From Phascolarctobacterium sp. (GTDB lineage Bacteria; Bacillota; Negativicutes; Acidaminococcales; Acidaminococcaceae), in assembly GCA_020024105.1 (NCBI GenBank), contig JAHHUH010000028.1, positions 1 to 18,084 on the forward strand: 18,084 nucleotides of DNA, written 5' to 3'. A program made the position numbers and the translations under genes. Of this stretch, positions 1-7,757 are shown piece after piece (positions within the stretch are counted from its first letter, which is position 1; each line of letters starts with the position of its first letter). The notes beneath the pieces are model-generated. The model was given only the letters and a program-made list of their open reading frames with translations, did not search any database and was not told the origin of the DNA.

Positions 1-2
1 TC

Positions 3-41
3 GAAAGTACTTGGCTGGAAGCGGCCTGGGAGGATAGATAA
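3..41 (+). CDS. possible 3' end of an unidentified upstream gene
   Basis: The frame beginning at base 3 reads ESTWLEAAWEDR and then a TAA stop, 11 bases before the arm of a strong terminator at 53-90. A terminator here implies a transcribed gene to the left, and this frame reads more like protein than the other two, which also close within 60 bases or lack sense. Only 12 codons are visible, so the product cannot be named. The call rests on the terminator position and composition only. Confidence 0.3.
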   Translation, partial: ESTWLEAAWEDR

Positions 42-52
42 TCGCCGGTTAG

Positions 53-90
53 AATAAAACCTATGGTTTAGACCATAGGTTTTATTTTTT
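53..90 (+). terminator. intrinsic terminator upstream of the glycolytic operon
   Basis: A perfect 14-bp stem (AATAAAACCTATGG at 53-66 with its complement at 73-86) has a 6-base loop and is followed by more T residues to base 90. The A-run before it and the T-run after it mean it could work in both directions. It should insulate the cggR operon from the gene to the left. Confidence 0.85.
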
Positions 91-261
91 GTCCGGATAG
101 CGTTCCAGATAGGTCTGGTGGAGGGGCTAGCAGCTGTAGAACTAAGGGAGCAGTTTGGCCGTTTCTGCTTTAAGTAACCTCCAATCTGGGCAGTTAGAGG
201 TGCTCGGCTGGAAAATTTACAAATCCCTCCAACTTACTAGTAATTATTCCAATTATAGTAC
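91..261. other. intergenic stretch with no recognised gene
   Basis: Between the left terminator and the cggR promoter region I see no ORF with a ribosome binding site. Two weak inverted repeats are visible: AGCAG at 149-153 with CTGCT at 165-169, and ACCTC at 177-181 with GAGGT at 197-201. Neither has a T-run or resembles a riboswitch I know. The sequence becomes very AT-rich after about 220, as expected ahead of a promoter. Confidence 0.5.
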
Positions 262-290
262 TTTATTTCTAATATAGATTATGCTAAAAT
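262..290 (+). promoter_or_regulatory. candidate upstream promoter for cggR operon
   Basis: An extended -10 element (TGC then TAAAAT at 285-290) lies 17 bases after a weak -35 (TTTATT, 262-267). It would place the start near 297, before the CggR operator, which is the arrangement described for Bacillus subtilis, where the operator lies downstream of the promoter. A second candidate follows at 298-325, and sequence alone does not decide between them. Confidence 0.4.
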
Positions 291-297
291 ATACTTG

Positions 298-325
298 TTG
301 ATATTCTGTTAATTTGTATTAAAAT
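298..325 (+). promoter_or_regulatory. candidate downstream promoter for cggR operon
   Basis: TTGATA (298-303) and TAAAAT (320-325) are separated by 16 bases. Both hexamers match the sigma-A consensus better than the upstream candidate does. Transcription would begin near 332, inside the CggR operator, so bound repressor would block initiation directly. Confidence 0.45.
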
Positions 326-326
326 T

Positions 327-364
327 CGTGGGACACAAAAAGTACCACGAGGGACAAATTATGC
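327..364 (+). promoter_or_regulatory. CggR-type tandem operator
   Basis: Two GGGAC motifs (330-334 and 351-355) are 21 bases apart, about two helical turns. Each is followed six bases later by a short degenerate element (AGTA, then TGCT). The B. subtilis CggR operator is described as two direct CGGGAC-N6-TGTC repeats in the same place, between promoter and cggR. The flanks CGTGG (327-331) and CCACG (345-349) also form an inverted repeat. Finding this directly before a cggR gene makes autoregulation likely; binding is inferred. Confidence 0.7.
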
Positions 365-377
365 TGAGGACTAATTT

Positions 378-1415
378 ATGGATAGTATAATTAATTTACA
401 AAAGAAAATAGTACCGGAATTGACGGATTTACTTGTCCAAAGGTACCAGATACTGAGACAGGTAAGTCATGAGCACCCCATTGGACGGCGCGCCCTGGCT
501 ACACGGCTAGGCCTAAGTGAGCGCGTTTTGCGGGCGCAGGTCGATTTCTTAAAGAATTGTGGCTTTTTACATTTCTCTTCCAGTGGTATGTCCGTTACGG
601 ACGAGGGAGCTGCTATTTTAAAGGATTTAGCTGATTATGTACGTAAGCTGCAGGATATATCCTTCCTGGAAAGCACTTTGGCTGATGCTTTGGGCATCGG
701 CAGGGTGGTTATCATCCCTGGCGATTCTGATCAGGAGGAGGTAGTCAAGCGGGAGATAGGCCGAACTGCGGCACGCATTTTGAGTAAGCTGCTTTCGGAC
801 GGTAATGGCCATATCGTAGCTGTCAGTGGTGGTACCACCATGGCTGCCATGGCTGCTAATATTACCGGCTCCCAGCCGGACACGGTTATCGTGCCCGCCC
901 GTGGTGGTCTGGGGGATAATGTGGAGCTGCAGGCCAATACCATTGCCACTGTTCTGGCACAGCGCCTGGGCGCCTCCTACCGTCAGCTTTACGTTCCTGA
1001 CAGTGTCAGCGAGGATATTTTGAACAGTATCCTGCGTGAGGATGTAGGCGTACGCTCGGTAGTAGATTTTATCAAGCATGCAGATATCCTGGTCCATGGT
1101 GTAGGACGTGCCAGCGTCATGGCACGACACAGAAGATTGCCCCCTGAAATCATCGACAAGCTGATTGCCGGCGGTGCCGAGGGTGAGGCCTTTGGTCAGT
1201 ACTGTGCCCTGGACGGCAAGCAGGTCTATATGACCAATAATGCCGGACTGATGCTACAGGACCTGGAAAATATTGGTACTATTATTGGCATTGCCGGTGG
1301 GAAATCCAAGGCTGCCGCAATTTTATCTGTGATAAGGGCTTCCCGTCAGGATATTCTGATAACGGACGAGGCTGCCGCCCATGAGATGATACGCATGGCG
1401 GGTATTAATTGTTAA
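378..1415 (+). CDS. cggR: central glycolytic genes regulator CggR
   Basis: This is a SorC/DeoR-type repressor of 345 residues, close to the usual family length. Residues 1 to about 90 form a helix-turn-helix DNA-binding part (RRALATRLGLSERVLRAQV), and the rest is the sugar-phosphate-binding domain, with the glycine-rich stretch VSGGTTMAAMA and later HGVGRA and GIAGGKSKA. In B. subtilis CggR represses its own operon and is released by fructose-1,6-bisphosphate. The position at the head of gapA-pgk-tpi-gpmI-eno and the GGGAC repeats just upstream fit the same circuit. The start is the ATG with GAGGA at 366-370 seven bases before it. A gap of 60 bases containing a hairpin separates it from gapA. 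Function by homology is firm; the effector is inferred. Confidence 0.93.
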   Translation: MDSIINLQKKIVPELTDLLVQRYQILRQVSHEHPIGRRALATRLGLSERVLRAQVDFLKNCGFLHFSSSGMSVTDEGAAILKDLADYVRKLQDISFLESTLADALGIGRVVIIPGDSDQEEVVKREIGRTAARILSKLLSDGNGHIVAVSGGTTMAAMAANITGSQPDTVIVPARGGLGDNVELQANTIATVLAQRLGASYRQLYVPDSVSEDILNSILREDVGVRSVVDFIKHADILVHGVGRASVMARHRRLPPEIIDKLIAGGAEGEAFGQYCALDGKQVYMTNNAGLMLQDLENIGTIIGIAGGKSKAAAILSVIRASRQDILITDEAAAHEMIRMAGINC

Positions 1416-1418
1416 GGA

Positions 1419-1447
1419 GCACTTTTTAGTGCATTTATATTTTTTAT
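1419..1447 (+). promoter_or_regulatory. cggR-gapA intergenic hairpin
   Basis: GCACT (1419-1423), a TTTT loop and AGTGC (1428-1432) form a 5-bp hairpin starting three bases after the cggR stop, followed by the T-rich run TTTATATTTTTTATC. In B. subtilis the cggR-gapA message is cut in this region and a stem-loop stabilises the gapA part. This hairpin could play that role or act as a leaky terminator. The stem is short, so the role is uncertain. Confidence 0.4.
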
Positions 1448-1475
1448 CTTATGTAAAAATAAGGAGGATTTTATT

Positions 1476-2480
1476 ATGACAAAAATAGCTATTAATGGTT
1501 TTGGCCGTATCGGTCGTGAGGTTTTCCGTGTTGCTTTCACCAACCCTGAGGTTGAGGTTATTGCAATTAACGACTTGTCCCCGGCTACTGCTTTAGCTCA
1601 TCTTTTAAAATATGATTCCATCCATGGCATTTATGACCATGAAGTAAGCGCTTATGACGAAGGCATCGTTGTTGACGGTAAAAAAATTAAAGTTTATGGC
1701 CAAACCGATCCTGCTACCCTTCCCTGGGGTGAATTGGGCGTAGACATCGTTGTTGAATCCACCGGTCGTTTTACCGAAGCTGATAAGGCTGCTGCTCACC
1801 TGAAGGCTGGTGCTAAAAAGGTTATCATTTCTGCACCTGCTAAAAAAGAAGATATCACCATTGTTATGGGTGTTAATGAGGAACAATATGATCCTGCAAA
1901 GCATAACATCATTTCCAATGCTTCTTGCACCACCAACTGCCTGGCTCCCTTCACCAAGGTTCTGCTGGAAAAATTTGGTATCGAAAGCGGCCTGATGACC
2001 ACTGTTCACTCCTATACCAATGACCAACGCATTCTGGACCTGCCCCATAAGGATCTGCGCCGTGCACGTGCAGCTGCCTGCTCCATCATTCCTACCACCA
2101 CCGGTGCTGCCAAGGCTGTAGCTCTGGTATTGCCGGAATTAAAGGGCAAATTGAACGGCTTTGCTATGCGTGTTCCTACTCCTAACGTTTCCATTACTGA
2201 CTTGACCGTTGTATTGAAAAAAGACACCACTGCTGAAGAAATCAATGCTGCTTTGAAGGAAGCTGCTGAAGGTAAATTGAAAGGTATCCTGGGCTACACC
2301 GACCTGCCCCTGGTATCCCGTGACTTTAACGGCTGCCCCCTGAGCTCCATTATCGACGGTCTGTCCACCATGATGGTTGGCCCTCGCATGGCTAAGGTTG
2401 TTAGCTGGTACGATAATGAATGGGGTTATTCTAACCGTGTAGTTGACCTGGCTTGCTATATTGCTAAAAAAGGTCTCTAA
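1476..2480 (+). CDS. gapA: glyceraldehyde-3-phosphate dehydrogenase, NAD-dependent type
   Basis: A cytosolic enzyme of 334 residues (usual length) that oxidises glyceraldehyde-3-phosphate to 1,3-bisphosphoglycerate. The N-terminal Rossmann motif is NGFGRIGR and the catalytic motif SNASCTTNC places the nucleophilic cysteine at residue 151. The HSYTNDQ and WYDNEWGYSNR motifs are present. The acidic residue in AINDLSP fits NAD rather than NADP use, as expected for the glycolytic paralogue. The start ATG has a near-perfect AAGGAGG at 1461-1467. Codon use is strongly biased toward GCT, GGT and CGT, typical of a highly expressed gene. The stop is followed 31 bases later by the pgk-tpi start, so the two are co-transcribed. 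Confidence 0.98.
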   Translation: MTKIAINGFGRIGREVFRVAFTNPEVEVIAINDLSPATALAHLLKYDSIHGIYDHEVSAYDEGIVVDGKKIKVYGQTDPATLPWGELGVDIVVESTGRFTEADKAAAHLKAGAKKVIISAPAKKEDITIVMGVNEEQYDPAKHNIISNASCTTNCLAPFTKVLLEKFGIESGLMTTVHSYTNDQRILDLPHKDLRRARAAACSIIPTTTGAAKAVALVLPELKGKLNGFAMRVPTPNVSITDLTVVLKKDTTAEEINAALKEAAEGKLKGILGYTDLPLVSRDFNGCPLSSIIDGLSTMMVGPRMAKVVSWYDNEWGYSNRVVDLACYIAKKGL

Positions 2481-2511
2481 TTTTAGAAGCTGATAGATTG
2501 GAGTAAATTTC

Positions 2512-4437
2512 GTGGATAAGAAGACTGTTCGTGATTTTGACGTAGCCTGCAAAAGAGTATTAGTTCGTGTAGACTTTAACGTACCCTTTGATGACAAGGG
2601 CAAGATTTCTGATGATACCAGAATCCGTGCTTCCTTGGATACCATTAAATATTTGATCAGCCAACGTGCCTGCGTTATTTTGATGGCTCATCTGGGTCGT
2701 CCTAAAGGAAAGGTTAATCCTAAATTCTCCCTGGCTCCTGTAGCTAAGCATTTGGGTAAGCTGCTGGGTAAGAAGGTGGCCTTCTCCTCCGAATGCGTAG
2801 GTGACGAGGCCCTGGTTAAGGCTAAAAGCTTAAAGCCCGGTCAGGTGCTGCTGCTGGAAAACCTGCGCTTCCATCCTGAAGAGGAAGAAAACAATATCGT
2901 CTTTGCAGAAAGCTTGGCTTCCCTGGCAGAGCTCTACGTTAATGACGGCTTTGGCGTTTCCCACCGTGCCCATGCTTCTGTAGAGGCAGTAACTCATTTC
3001 CTGCCTGCTGCAGCCGGCATGCTTTTGGAAAAAGAAATTGCTTTTGTAGGCAAGGCTGTTACTGAGCCTGCCCATCCCTTCGCTGCCATTATTGGTGGTG
3101 CTAAGGTATCCGATAAAATCGGCGTAATTGAAAACTTCCTGGAAAAGGTTGATACTCTGCTCATTGGTGGTGGTATGGCTAACACATTCTTGGCTGCCCA
3201 AGGCTATGCCATGGGTAAGTCCCTGGTAGAGGAGGATAAGCTGGAGCTGGCTAAATCCCTGCTGGCTAAGGCTGCTGAGCGCAAGGTTAAGATGCTCCTG
3301 CCCACCGACCTGGTTATGGCAGAGGCTTTTGCTGCCGATGCTAAGCATAGCACCCAGAAGGTTTCTGAGCTGGATCAGGACTGCATGGCCCTGGATATCG
3401 GCGAGGAAACCCGTAAGGCCTACGCAGAGGCTCTGCGTGGTGCTAAGATGATTGTCTGGAACGGACCCATGGGCGTCTTCGAAATGGATGCCTTCTGCAA
3501 GGGTACCGAGGCTGTAGCCAAGGCTGTAGCTAAGAGCCGTGCAACCAGTATTGTCGGTGGTGGCGATTCCGTTGCTGCTATTGAAAAGCTAGGCCTGGCT
3601 GATAAAATTACCCATATTTCCACCGGTGGCGGTGCCTCCCTGGAATATTTAGAGGGTAAGGTACTTCCCGGTATCGCCTCCCTGGATGATGTACGTCGTA
3701 AAATGGTAGCAGGCAACTGGAAAATGCATAAAACCGTGGATGAAGCGGTAGCTTTGGCTGAGGACATTGTCATGGAAACCAACGGCACCCTGAACGAGGT
3801 TGTTGTTTTCCCGCCCTTCACCGCTTTGGAAACTGTGGCTGACCGCATTGACGGCAAGCATGTGGGCTATGGTGCCCAGGACCTATACTGGGAGGATGCC
3901 GGTGCTTATACCGGTGCTGTTTCCGGTGCGATGATTGCCGATATCTGCGCTGAATATGTTATCGTAGGCCATAGCGAGCGTCGTAACCTCTTTGGTGATA
4001 CCGATGCCATCGTCGGCCTGAAGCTGGCTGCTGCATATCGTAACGGCCTGAAGCCCGTGCTCTGCGTAGGCGAAAACCTGGCTGAGCATGAAGGCGGCAG
4101 AACCAGACGTAAATTAGCTGCACAGCTGCGCAACGACTTGAAGGACATTACCGCTGAACAGATGGTGGATATGGTTATTGCCTATGAGCCCGTCTGGGCA
4201 ATCGGTACCGGCAAGGCTGCTACCGCAGAGGATGCTCAGGAAGCCTGTCGTTATATCCGTGAAAAAATTGCCGAGCTGTACTCCGAGGAGGTAGTACGTA
4301 AGGTACGTGTGCTTTACGGTGGCAGCGTTACAAAAGAAAATGCAGCAAGCTTCAACATCAGCGGTATTGATGGTGTTCTAGTCGGTGGTGCCAGCCTGGA
4401 TGCTGCAGCCTTCGCTGCTATTGTACGTAGTTTTTAA
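2512..4437 (+). CDS. pgk-tpiA: fused phosphoglycerate kinase / triose-phosphate isomerase
   Basis: One reading frame of 641 residues encodes two consecutive glycolytic enzymes. Residues 1-393 are a full-length PGK: DFNVPFD, HLGRPKG, ENLRFHPEEE, HRAHAS, GGAKVSDK, WNGPMGVFE, the nucleotide-binding GGGDSVAA and the terminal STGGGASLEYLEGK. Residues 394-641 are a full-length TIM with catalytic Lys404 (GNWKM), His487 (VGHSERR) and Glu559 (YEPVWAIGTG), then YGGSV and GVLVGGASL. The junction has no linker: GTA (Val394) stands where a free TIM would start with Met. The start is GTG at 2512 with GGAG at 2500-2503. I see no Shine-Dalgarno for separate internal initiation near the ATG at 3703. Thermotoga maritima has a known PGK-TIM fusion, but a separate origin is possible. 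gpmI follows after 12 bases. Confidence 0.95.
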   Translation: MDKKTVRDFDVACKRVLVRVDFNVPFDDKGKISDDTRIRASLDTIKYLISQRACVILMAHLGRPKGKVNPKFSLAPVAKHLGKLLGKKVAFSSECVGDEALVKAKSLKPGQVLLLENLRFHPEEEENNIVFAESLASLAELYVNDGFGVSHRAHASVEAVTHFLPAAAGMLLEKEIAFVGKAVTEPAHPFAAIIGGAKVSDKIGVIENFLEKVDTLLIGGGMANTFLAAQGYAMGKSLVEEDKLELAKSLLAKAAERKVKMLLPTDLVMAEAFAADAKHSTQKVSELDQDCMALDIGEETRKAYAEALRGAKMIVWNGPMGVFEMDAFCKGTEAVAKAVAKSRATSIVGGGDSVAAIEKLGLADKITHISTGGGASLEYLEGKVLPGIASLDDVRRKMVAGNWKMHKTVDEAVALAEDIVMETNGTLNEVVVFPPFTALETVADRIDGKHVGYGAQDLYWEDAGAYTGAVSGAMIADICAEYVIVGHSERRNLFGDTDAIVGLKLAAAYRNGLKPVLCVGENLAEHEGGRTRRKLAAQLRNDLKDITAEQMVDMVIAYEPVWAIGTGKAATAEDAQEACRYIREKIAELYSEEVVRKVRVLYGGSVTKENAASFNISGIDGVLVGGASLDAAAFAAIVRSF

Positions 4438-4449
4438 GAGAGGCAGATA

Positions 4450-5970
4450 ATGTCTAAAAAACCTGTTTTACTGATGATTATGGATGGCTGTGGTTTAGCA
4501 CCGGCTTCTGCCTATAACGCAGTTACCACTGCTCAAACCCCCAATCTGGATAAATATTTTGCCAATTATCCCCACACCGTACTGGAGGCCAGCGCTTTAG
4601 CCGTTGGCCTGCCGGCCGATCAGATTGGCAACTCCGAGGTAGGCCATATGAATATTGGTGCCGGAAGGGTAATTTACCAGTCCCTAACCCGTATTGATAA
4701 GGCGATTGAGGACGGGGATTTTTACAAAAATACCGTACTCTGCGACATTATGGATAAAACCAAGGCCGCAGGTACCAGCCTTCACTTAATGGGTCTGCTT
4801 TCCGATGGTGGCGTGCATAGCCACATTGAGCATGTTAAGGCCCTGTTGCGCATGGCTAAGGATAGGGGCGTAGCCCGGACCTATGTGCATGCCTTCCTGG
4901 ATGGCCGTGATGTTAATCCTAAGAGTGCTTTAATTTACCTGCAGGATTTGCAGGCTACCATGGACGCCCTGAACTACGGTGAAATTGTTACCATCGTCGG
5001 CCGCTACTGGGCTATGGACCGTGACCAGCGCTGGGAAAGAATTGAGAAGGCCTATAATGCTCTGGTCCTGGGTCGAGGTGAAGCCTATACCGATATGGAA
5101 GCAGCTATCAACGCCTCCTATGCGGCAGGTATCACTGATGAATTCCTGGAGCCTCATGTTAAGGCTGGTGCTCCGGGCAGAATTACTGCCGGTGACGGCA
5201 TCATCTTCTTTAACTTCCGTCCCGACCGTGCCCGTCAAATGACTAGAGCACTCCACGATGCAGAATTTATCCATTTTGCCCGTCCGGAGGGTGCGCGTCC
5301 CGTCAACTATGCCTGCATGGCCCAATATGATGCTACCATTGATGCTCCCATTGCCTTTCCGCCCCAGCATTTTGAGGATACCCTGGGCGAGGTTCTGGCT
5401 AAGCAGCATATGCAGCAGCTGCGTATTGCTGAAACAGAAAAATATGCCCATGTAACCTTCTTCTTTAATGGCGGCGTGGAGGAGCCCAATCCTGGTGAGG
5501 ACCGCATCCTGATACCCTCTCCCAAGGTAGCAACCTATGATTTGCAGCCGGAAATGAGTGCCTACCAGGTAACTGAAGCACTGCTAAAGGCTCTGGAACA
5601 GGATAAATACGATGCGGTAATCCTGAACTTCGCTAATCCTGATATGGTTGGCCACACCGGTGTTATGGCGGCAGCTGTCAAGGCCATGGAAACGGTGGAC
5701 ACCTGTGCCGGCCGTATCGTGGGCAAGGTTTTAAGCATGGGTGGCAGCGTCTGCATTACTGCGGACCATGGCAACCTGGAAAAGATGCTGGATGAGGAGG
5801 GCAACCCCCATACTGCCCATACCACTAATCTGGTACCCTTCATCCTCGTCAGTGAAGAAAAGCATCCGTTGCATAGAGGCGTGTTGGCCGATATTGCACC
5901 GACCATGCTGGATTTGTTACATGTTGAGCAGCCTGCTGCAATGACAGGTACAAGCTTAATTGAAAAATAA
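4450..5970 (+). CDS. gpmI: 2,3-bisphosphoglycerate-independent phosphoglycerate mutase
   Basis: A 506-residue metal-dependent mutase of the alkaline phosphatase superfamily that interconverts 3- and 2-phosphoglycerate through a phosphoserine intermediate. MIMDGCG near the N-terminus supplies a metal-binding Asp, and the nucleophile is Ser62 in GNSEVGH, the same number as in the characterised Bacillus enzyme. HAFLDGRD and GRYWAMDRD mark the transferase domain (about residues 75-310). NPDMVGHTG and TADHGNLEKM supply the C-terminal metal ligands. Length is normal. The start ATG has GAGAGG six bases upstream, and the gene begins 12 bases after pgk-tpiA, so translation is probably coupled. No cofactor-dependent mutase is seen in this window. 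Confidence 0.97.
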   Translation: MSKKPVLLMIMDGCGLAPASAYNAVTTAQTPNLDKYFANYPHTVLEASALAVGLPADQIGNSEVGHMNIGAGRVIYQSLTRIDKAIEDGDFYKNTVLCDIMDKTKAAGTSLHLMGLLSDGGVHSHIEHVKALLRMAKDRGVARTYVHAFLDGRDVNPKSALIYLQDLQATMDALNYGEIVTIVGRYWAMDRDQRWERIEKAYNALVLGRGEAYTDMEAAINASYAAGITDEFLEPHVKAGAPGRITAGDGIIFFNFRPDRARQMTRALHDAEFIHFARPEGARPVNYACMAQYDATIDAPIAFPPQHFEDTLGEVLAKQHMQQLRIAETEKYAHVTFFFNGGVEEPNPGEDRILIPSPKVATYDLQPEMSAYQVTEALLKALEQDKYDAVILNFANPDMVGHTGVMAAAVKAMETVDTCAGRIVGKVLSMGGSVCITADHGNLEKMLDEEGNPHTAHTTNLVPFILVSEEKHPLHRGVLADIAPTMLDLLHVEQPAAMTGTSLIEK

Positions 5971-5991
5971 TTAATAGAGGTGGATTTTATT

Positions 5992-7275
5992 ATGTCTATG
6001 ATTACTGAAGTATATGCTCGTGAAATTCTGGACTCCCGCGGCAATCCTACCGTGGAAGTAGAAGTTGTTCTGGAGGATGGCGCAGTTGGTCGTGCCGCAG
6101 TTCCCTCCGGTGCTTCTACCGGCGTGCATGAAGCTGTAGAATTGCGTGATGGCGACAAGGAGCGTTATCTGGGCAAGGGCGTATTAAAGGCTGTAGAAAA
6201 TGTTAACGATATTATCGCTGAAGCAGTTATCGGCCTGGAAGCAACCCGTCAGACCGAAATTGACGAATTGTTAGTACGTCTGGATGGTACCCCCAACAAG
6301 GGTCGTCTGGGTGCCAACGCTATTTTGGGCGTATCCATGGCTGTAGCTAAAGCAGCTGCTGCTTCCGTAGGTCTGCCCCTGTACCTGTATCTTGGTGGTG
6401 TTGCTGCTAAGGAATTGCCCGTACCCATGATGAATATCCTCAATGGTGGCGAGCATGCGGACAATAATGTGGACATTCAGGAATTCATGATCATGCCAGT
6501 AGGCGCTAAATCCTTTGCAGAAGCTTTGCGCATGAACTCAGAAATTTATCATACTCTGAAAAAACTGCTGAAGGAAAAAGGCCTGAGTACCTCCCTGGGT
6601 GATGAAGGCGGCTTCGCTCCTAACCTGGAACGCAACGAAGAAGCCATCGAGGTTATCCTGGAGGCTGTGGTACGTGCCGGCTACAAGCCCGGTGAAGACA
6701 TCGTCCTTGCTCTGGACGTTGCTAGCAGCGAATTCTACGAAGACGGCAAATACAACCTGAAGGGTGAAGGCGTTGTCAAGACTGCTGCTGAAATGGTAGA
6801 TTATGTTGCTGACCTCTGTGAAAAATATCCTATCGCTTCCGTCGAAGATGCTTTGGCTGAAGACGATTGGGAAGGCTGGACGCTCTTGACCGAAAGATTG
6901 GGCAGTAAGGTTCAATTAGTTGGTGACGACCTTTTCGTTACTAATGAAGAACGTTTGCAAAAGGGCATTGATAGCGGCGTAGCAAATTCCATTCTGATCA
7001 AGGTTAACCAAATCGGTACCCTGACCGAAACCTTCAATACTATTGAAACCGCTAAACGTGCTGGTTATACCTGCGTTATTTCCCACCGCAGTGGTGAAAC
7101 CGAAGATACCACTCTGGCAGACATCGCAGTAGCAGTAAATGCTGGTCAAATCAAGACCGGTGCTCCTGCTCGTACCGATCGTGTTGCAAAATATAACCAA
7201 TTATTACGCATTGAAGAAGACCTTGGTAATGCTGCTAAATATAACGGCAAAAGAGTTTTCTACTGCATTAAATAA
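5992..7275 (+). CDS. eno: enolase (phosphopyruvate hydratase)
   Basis: Enolase converts 2-phosphoglycerate to phosphoenolpyruvate; it needs Mg2+ and also occurs in RNA-decay complexes of some bacteria. The protein has 427 residues, with the N-terminal AREILDSRGNPTVEVEV, the GASTG loop, NGGEHADNNVDIQEFMIMP, the metal-binding aspartates in LALDVASSEF and VGDDLFVT, the catalytic Lys337 in LIKVNQIGTL and SHRSGETEDTTLAD. I chose the ATG at 5992 because GAGGTGG (5977-5983) lies eight bases before it; the in-frame GTG at 5980 is part of that ribosome binding site and would add four non-conserved residues. This is the last gene of the operon, followed by an intrinsic terminator 16 bases after the stop. 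Confidence 0.97.
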   Translation: MSMITEVYAREILDSRGNPTVEVEVVLEDGAVGRAAVPSGASTGVHEAVELRDGDKERYLGKGVLKAVENVNDIIAEAVIGLEATRQTEIDELLVRLDGTPNKGRLGANAILGVSMAVAKAAAASVGLPLYLYLGGVAAKELPVPMMNILNGGEHADNNVDIQEFMIMPVGAKSFAEALRMNSEIYHTLKKLLKEKGLSTSLGDEGGFAPNLERNEEAIEVILEAVVRAGYKPGEDIVLALDVASSEFYEDGKYNLKGEGVVKTAAEMVDYVADLCEKYPIASVEDALAEDDWEGWTLLTERLGSKVQLVGDDLFVTNEERLQKGIDSGVANSILIKVNQIGTLTETFNTIETAKRAGYTCVISHRSGETEDTTLADIAVAVNAGQIKTGAPARTDRVAKYNQLLRIEEDLGNAAKYNGKRVFYCIK

Positions 7276-7291
7276 TCCTGTTTAGGTAGGG

Positions 7292-7323
7292 AAAGGGCAG
7301 AGCAAGAGTTCTGCCCTTTTTTT
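7292..7323 (+). terminator. intrinsic terminator of the glycolytic operon
   Basis: AAAGGGCAGA (7292-7301) pairs perfectly with TCTGCCCTTT (7310-7319) around an 8-base loop, followed by a T-run to 7323. It lies just after the eno stop and closes the cggR-eno operon. Confidence 0.93.
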
Positions 7324-7390
7324 ACCAGGTGCAGTACTTATTTCATCGCAGAAAATGTAATCAAAAAAAGGAGATATTTTATCTTTTATA

Positions 7391-7419
7391 TTGTAAGCTA
7401 TTTTAATTTGTGATAAAAT
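7391..7419 (+). promoter_or_regulatory. promoter for secG
   Basis: TTGTAA (-35, 7391-7396), a 17-base spacer ending in TGA, and TAAAAT (-10, 7414-7419) make a good extended -10 sigma-A promoter. It lies after the eno terminator and 35 bases before the secG start, so secG, and perhaps hppA, begins a new transcription unit. Confidence 0.7.
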
Positions 7420-7453
7420 ATCATGGTATTAGTTAGGTGAGGAGGTAAGTTCT

Positions 7454-7684
7454 GTGCTAGAAACTGTTTTAATGGTTCTGGACGTTATCGTCTGCATAGC
7501 TCTTATAGGTGCAGTATTATTGCAGGCTGGCAAAGGCGGCGGTATGGGCAGTACTTTCGGTGGAGGCGACGGTGCTTTCTTCGGAAAAGGTAATGATTTG
7601 GACACAATAATGGCTAAGGCTACTATTGTATTAGGTCTAGCTTTCGCTGCTATTACTTTGGCGTTAGCAAAAATCAACGCTTAG
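7454..7684 (+). CDS. secG: preprotein translocase subunit SecG
   Basis: A 76-residue membrane protein with two hydrophobic helices (about residues 4-24 and 52-73) joined by the glycine-rich loop GKGGGMGSTFGGGDGAFFGK, the SecG signature. SecG helps the SecYEG channel and SecA export unfolded proteins across the cytoplasmic membrane. The start is GTG with AGGAGGT (7440-7446) seven bases upstream. In many Firmicutes secG heads a block with an esterase, rnr, smpB and ssrA; the same block follows here but with hppA placed directly after secG, 73 bases downstream. Identification is secure despite the small size because the loop is distinctive. Confidence 0.95.
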   Translation: MLETVLMVLDVIVCIALIGAVLLQAGKGGGMGSTFGGGDGAFFGKGNDLDTIMAKATIVLGLAFAAITLALAKINA

Positions 7685-7697
7685 TTTTCCCGTTAAA

Positions 7698-7733
7698 AAG
7701 AGTGTACCCACACTCTTAAATTTTAAAATTTAA
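7698..7733 (+). promoter_or_regulatory. hairpin and AT palindrome between secG and hppA
   Basis: AAGAGTGT (7698-7705) pairs with ACACTCTT (7710-7717) around a 4-base loop. It runs into an 18-base perfect AT palindrome, TTAAATTTTAAAATTTAA (7716-7733), which ends 24 bases before the hppA start. There is only a 4-base T-run after the hairpin, so it is at best a weak terminator. It could separate secG from hppA expression or be a protein site; neither is shown. Confidence 0.35.
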
Positions 7734-7757
7734 TTATGGAAAGGGGTTAGTTGTTTA

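Noticed and set aside
91..377. T-box, riboswitch or other structured leader ahead of cggR
   Set aside because: No T-box motif, specifier-like stem or known aptamer pattern; only two weak 5-bp inverted repeats. The CggR operator explains the regulation.
2139..2645. Minus-strand frame bridging gapA and pgk-tpiA
   Set aside because: Shadow of two certain genes with no ribosome binding site or family motif.
3685..3705. Separate internal start for TIM at the ATG at 3703
   Set aside because: No Shine-Dalgarno precedes it, and starting there would drop part of the first TIM strand; the frame is continuous with PGK.
5980..5991. GTG start giving enolase four extra residues
   Set aside because: The GTG is inside the GAGGTGG ribosome binding site; the ATG at 5992 is ideally spaced and matches the family N-terminus.
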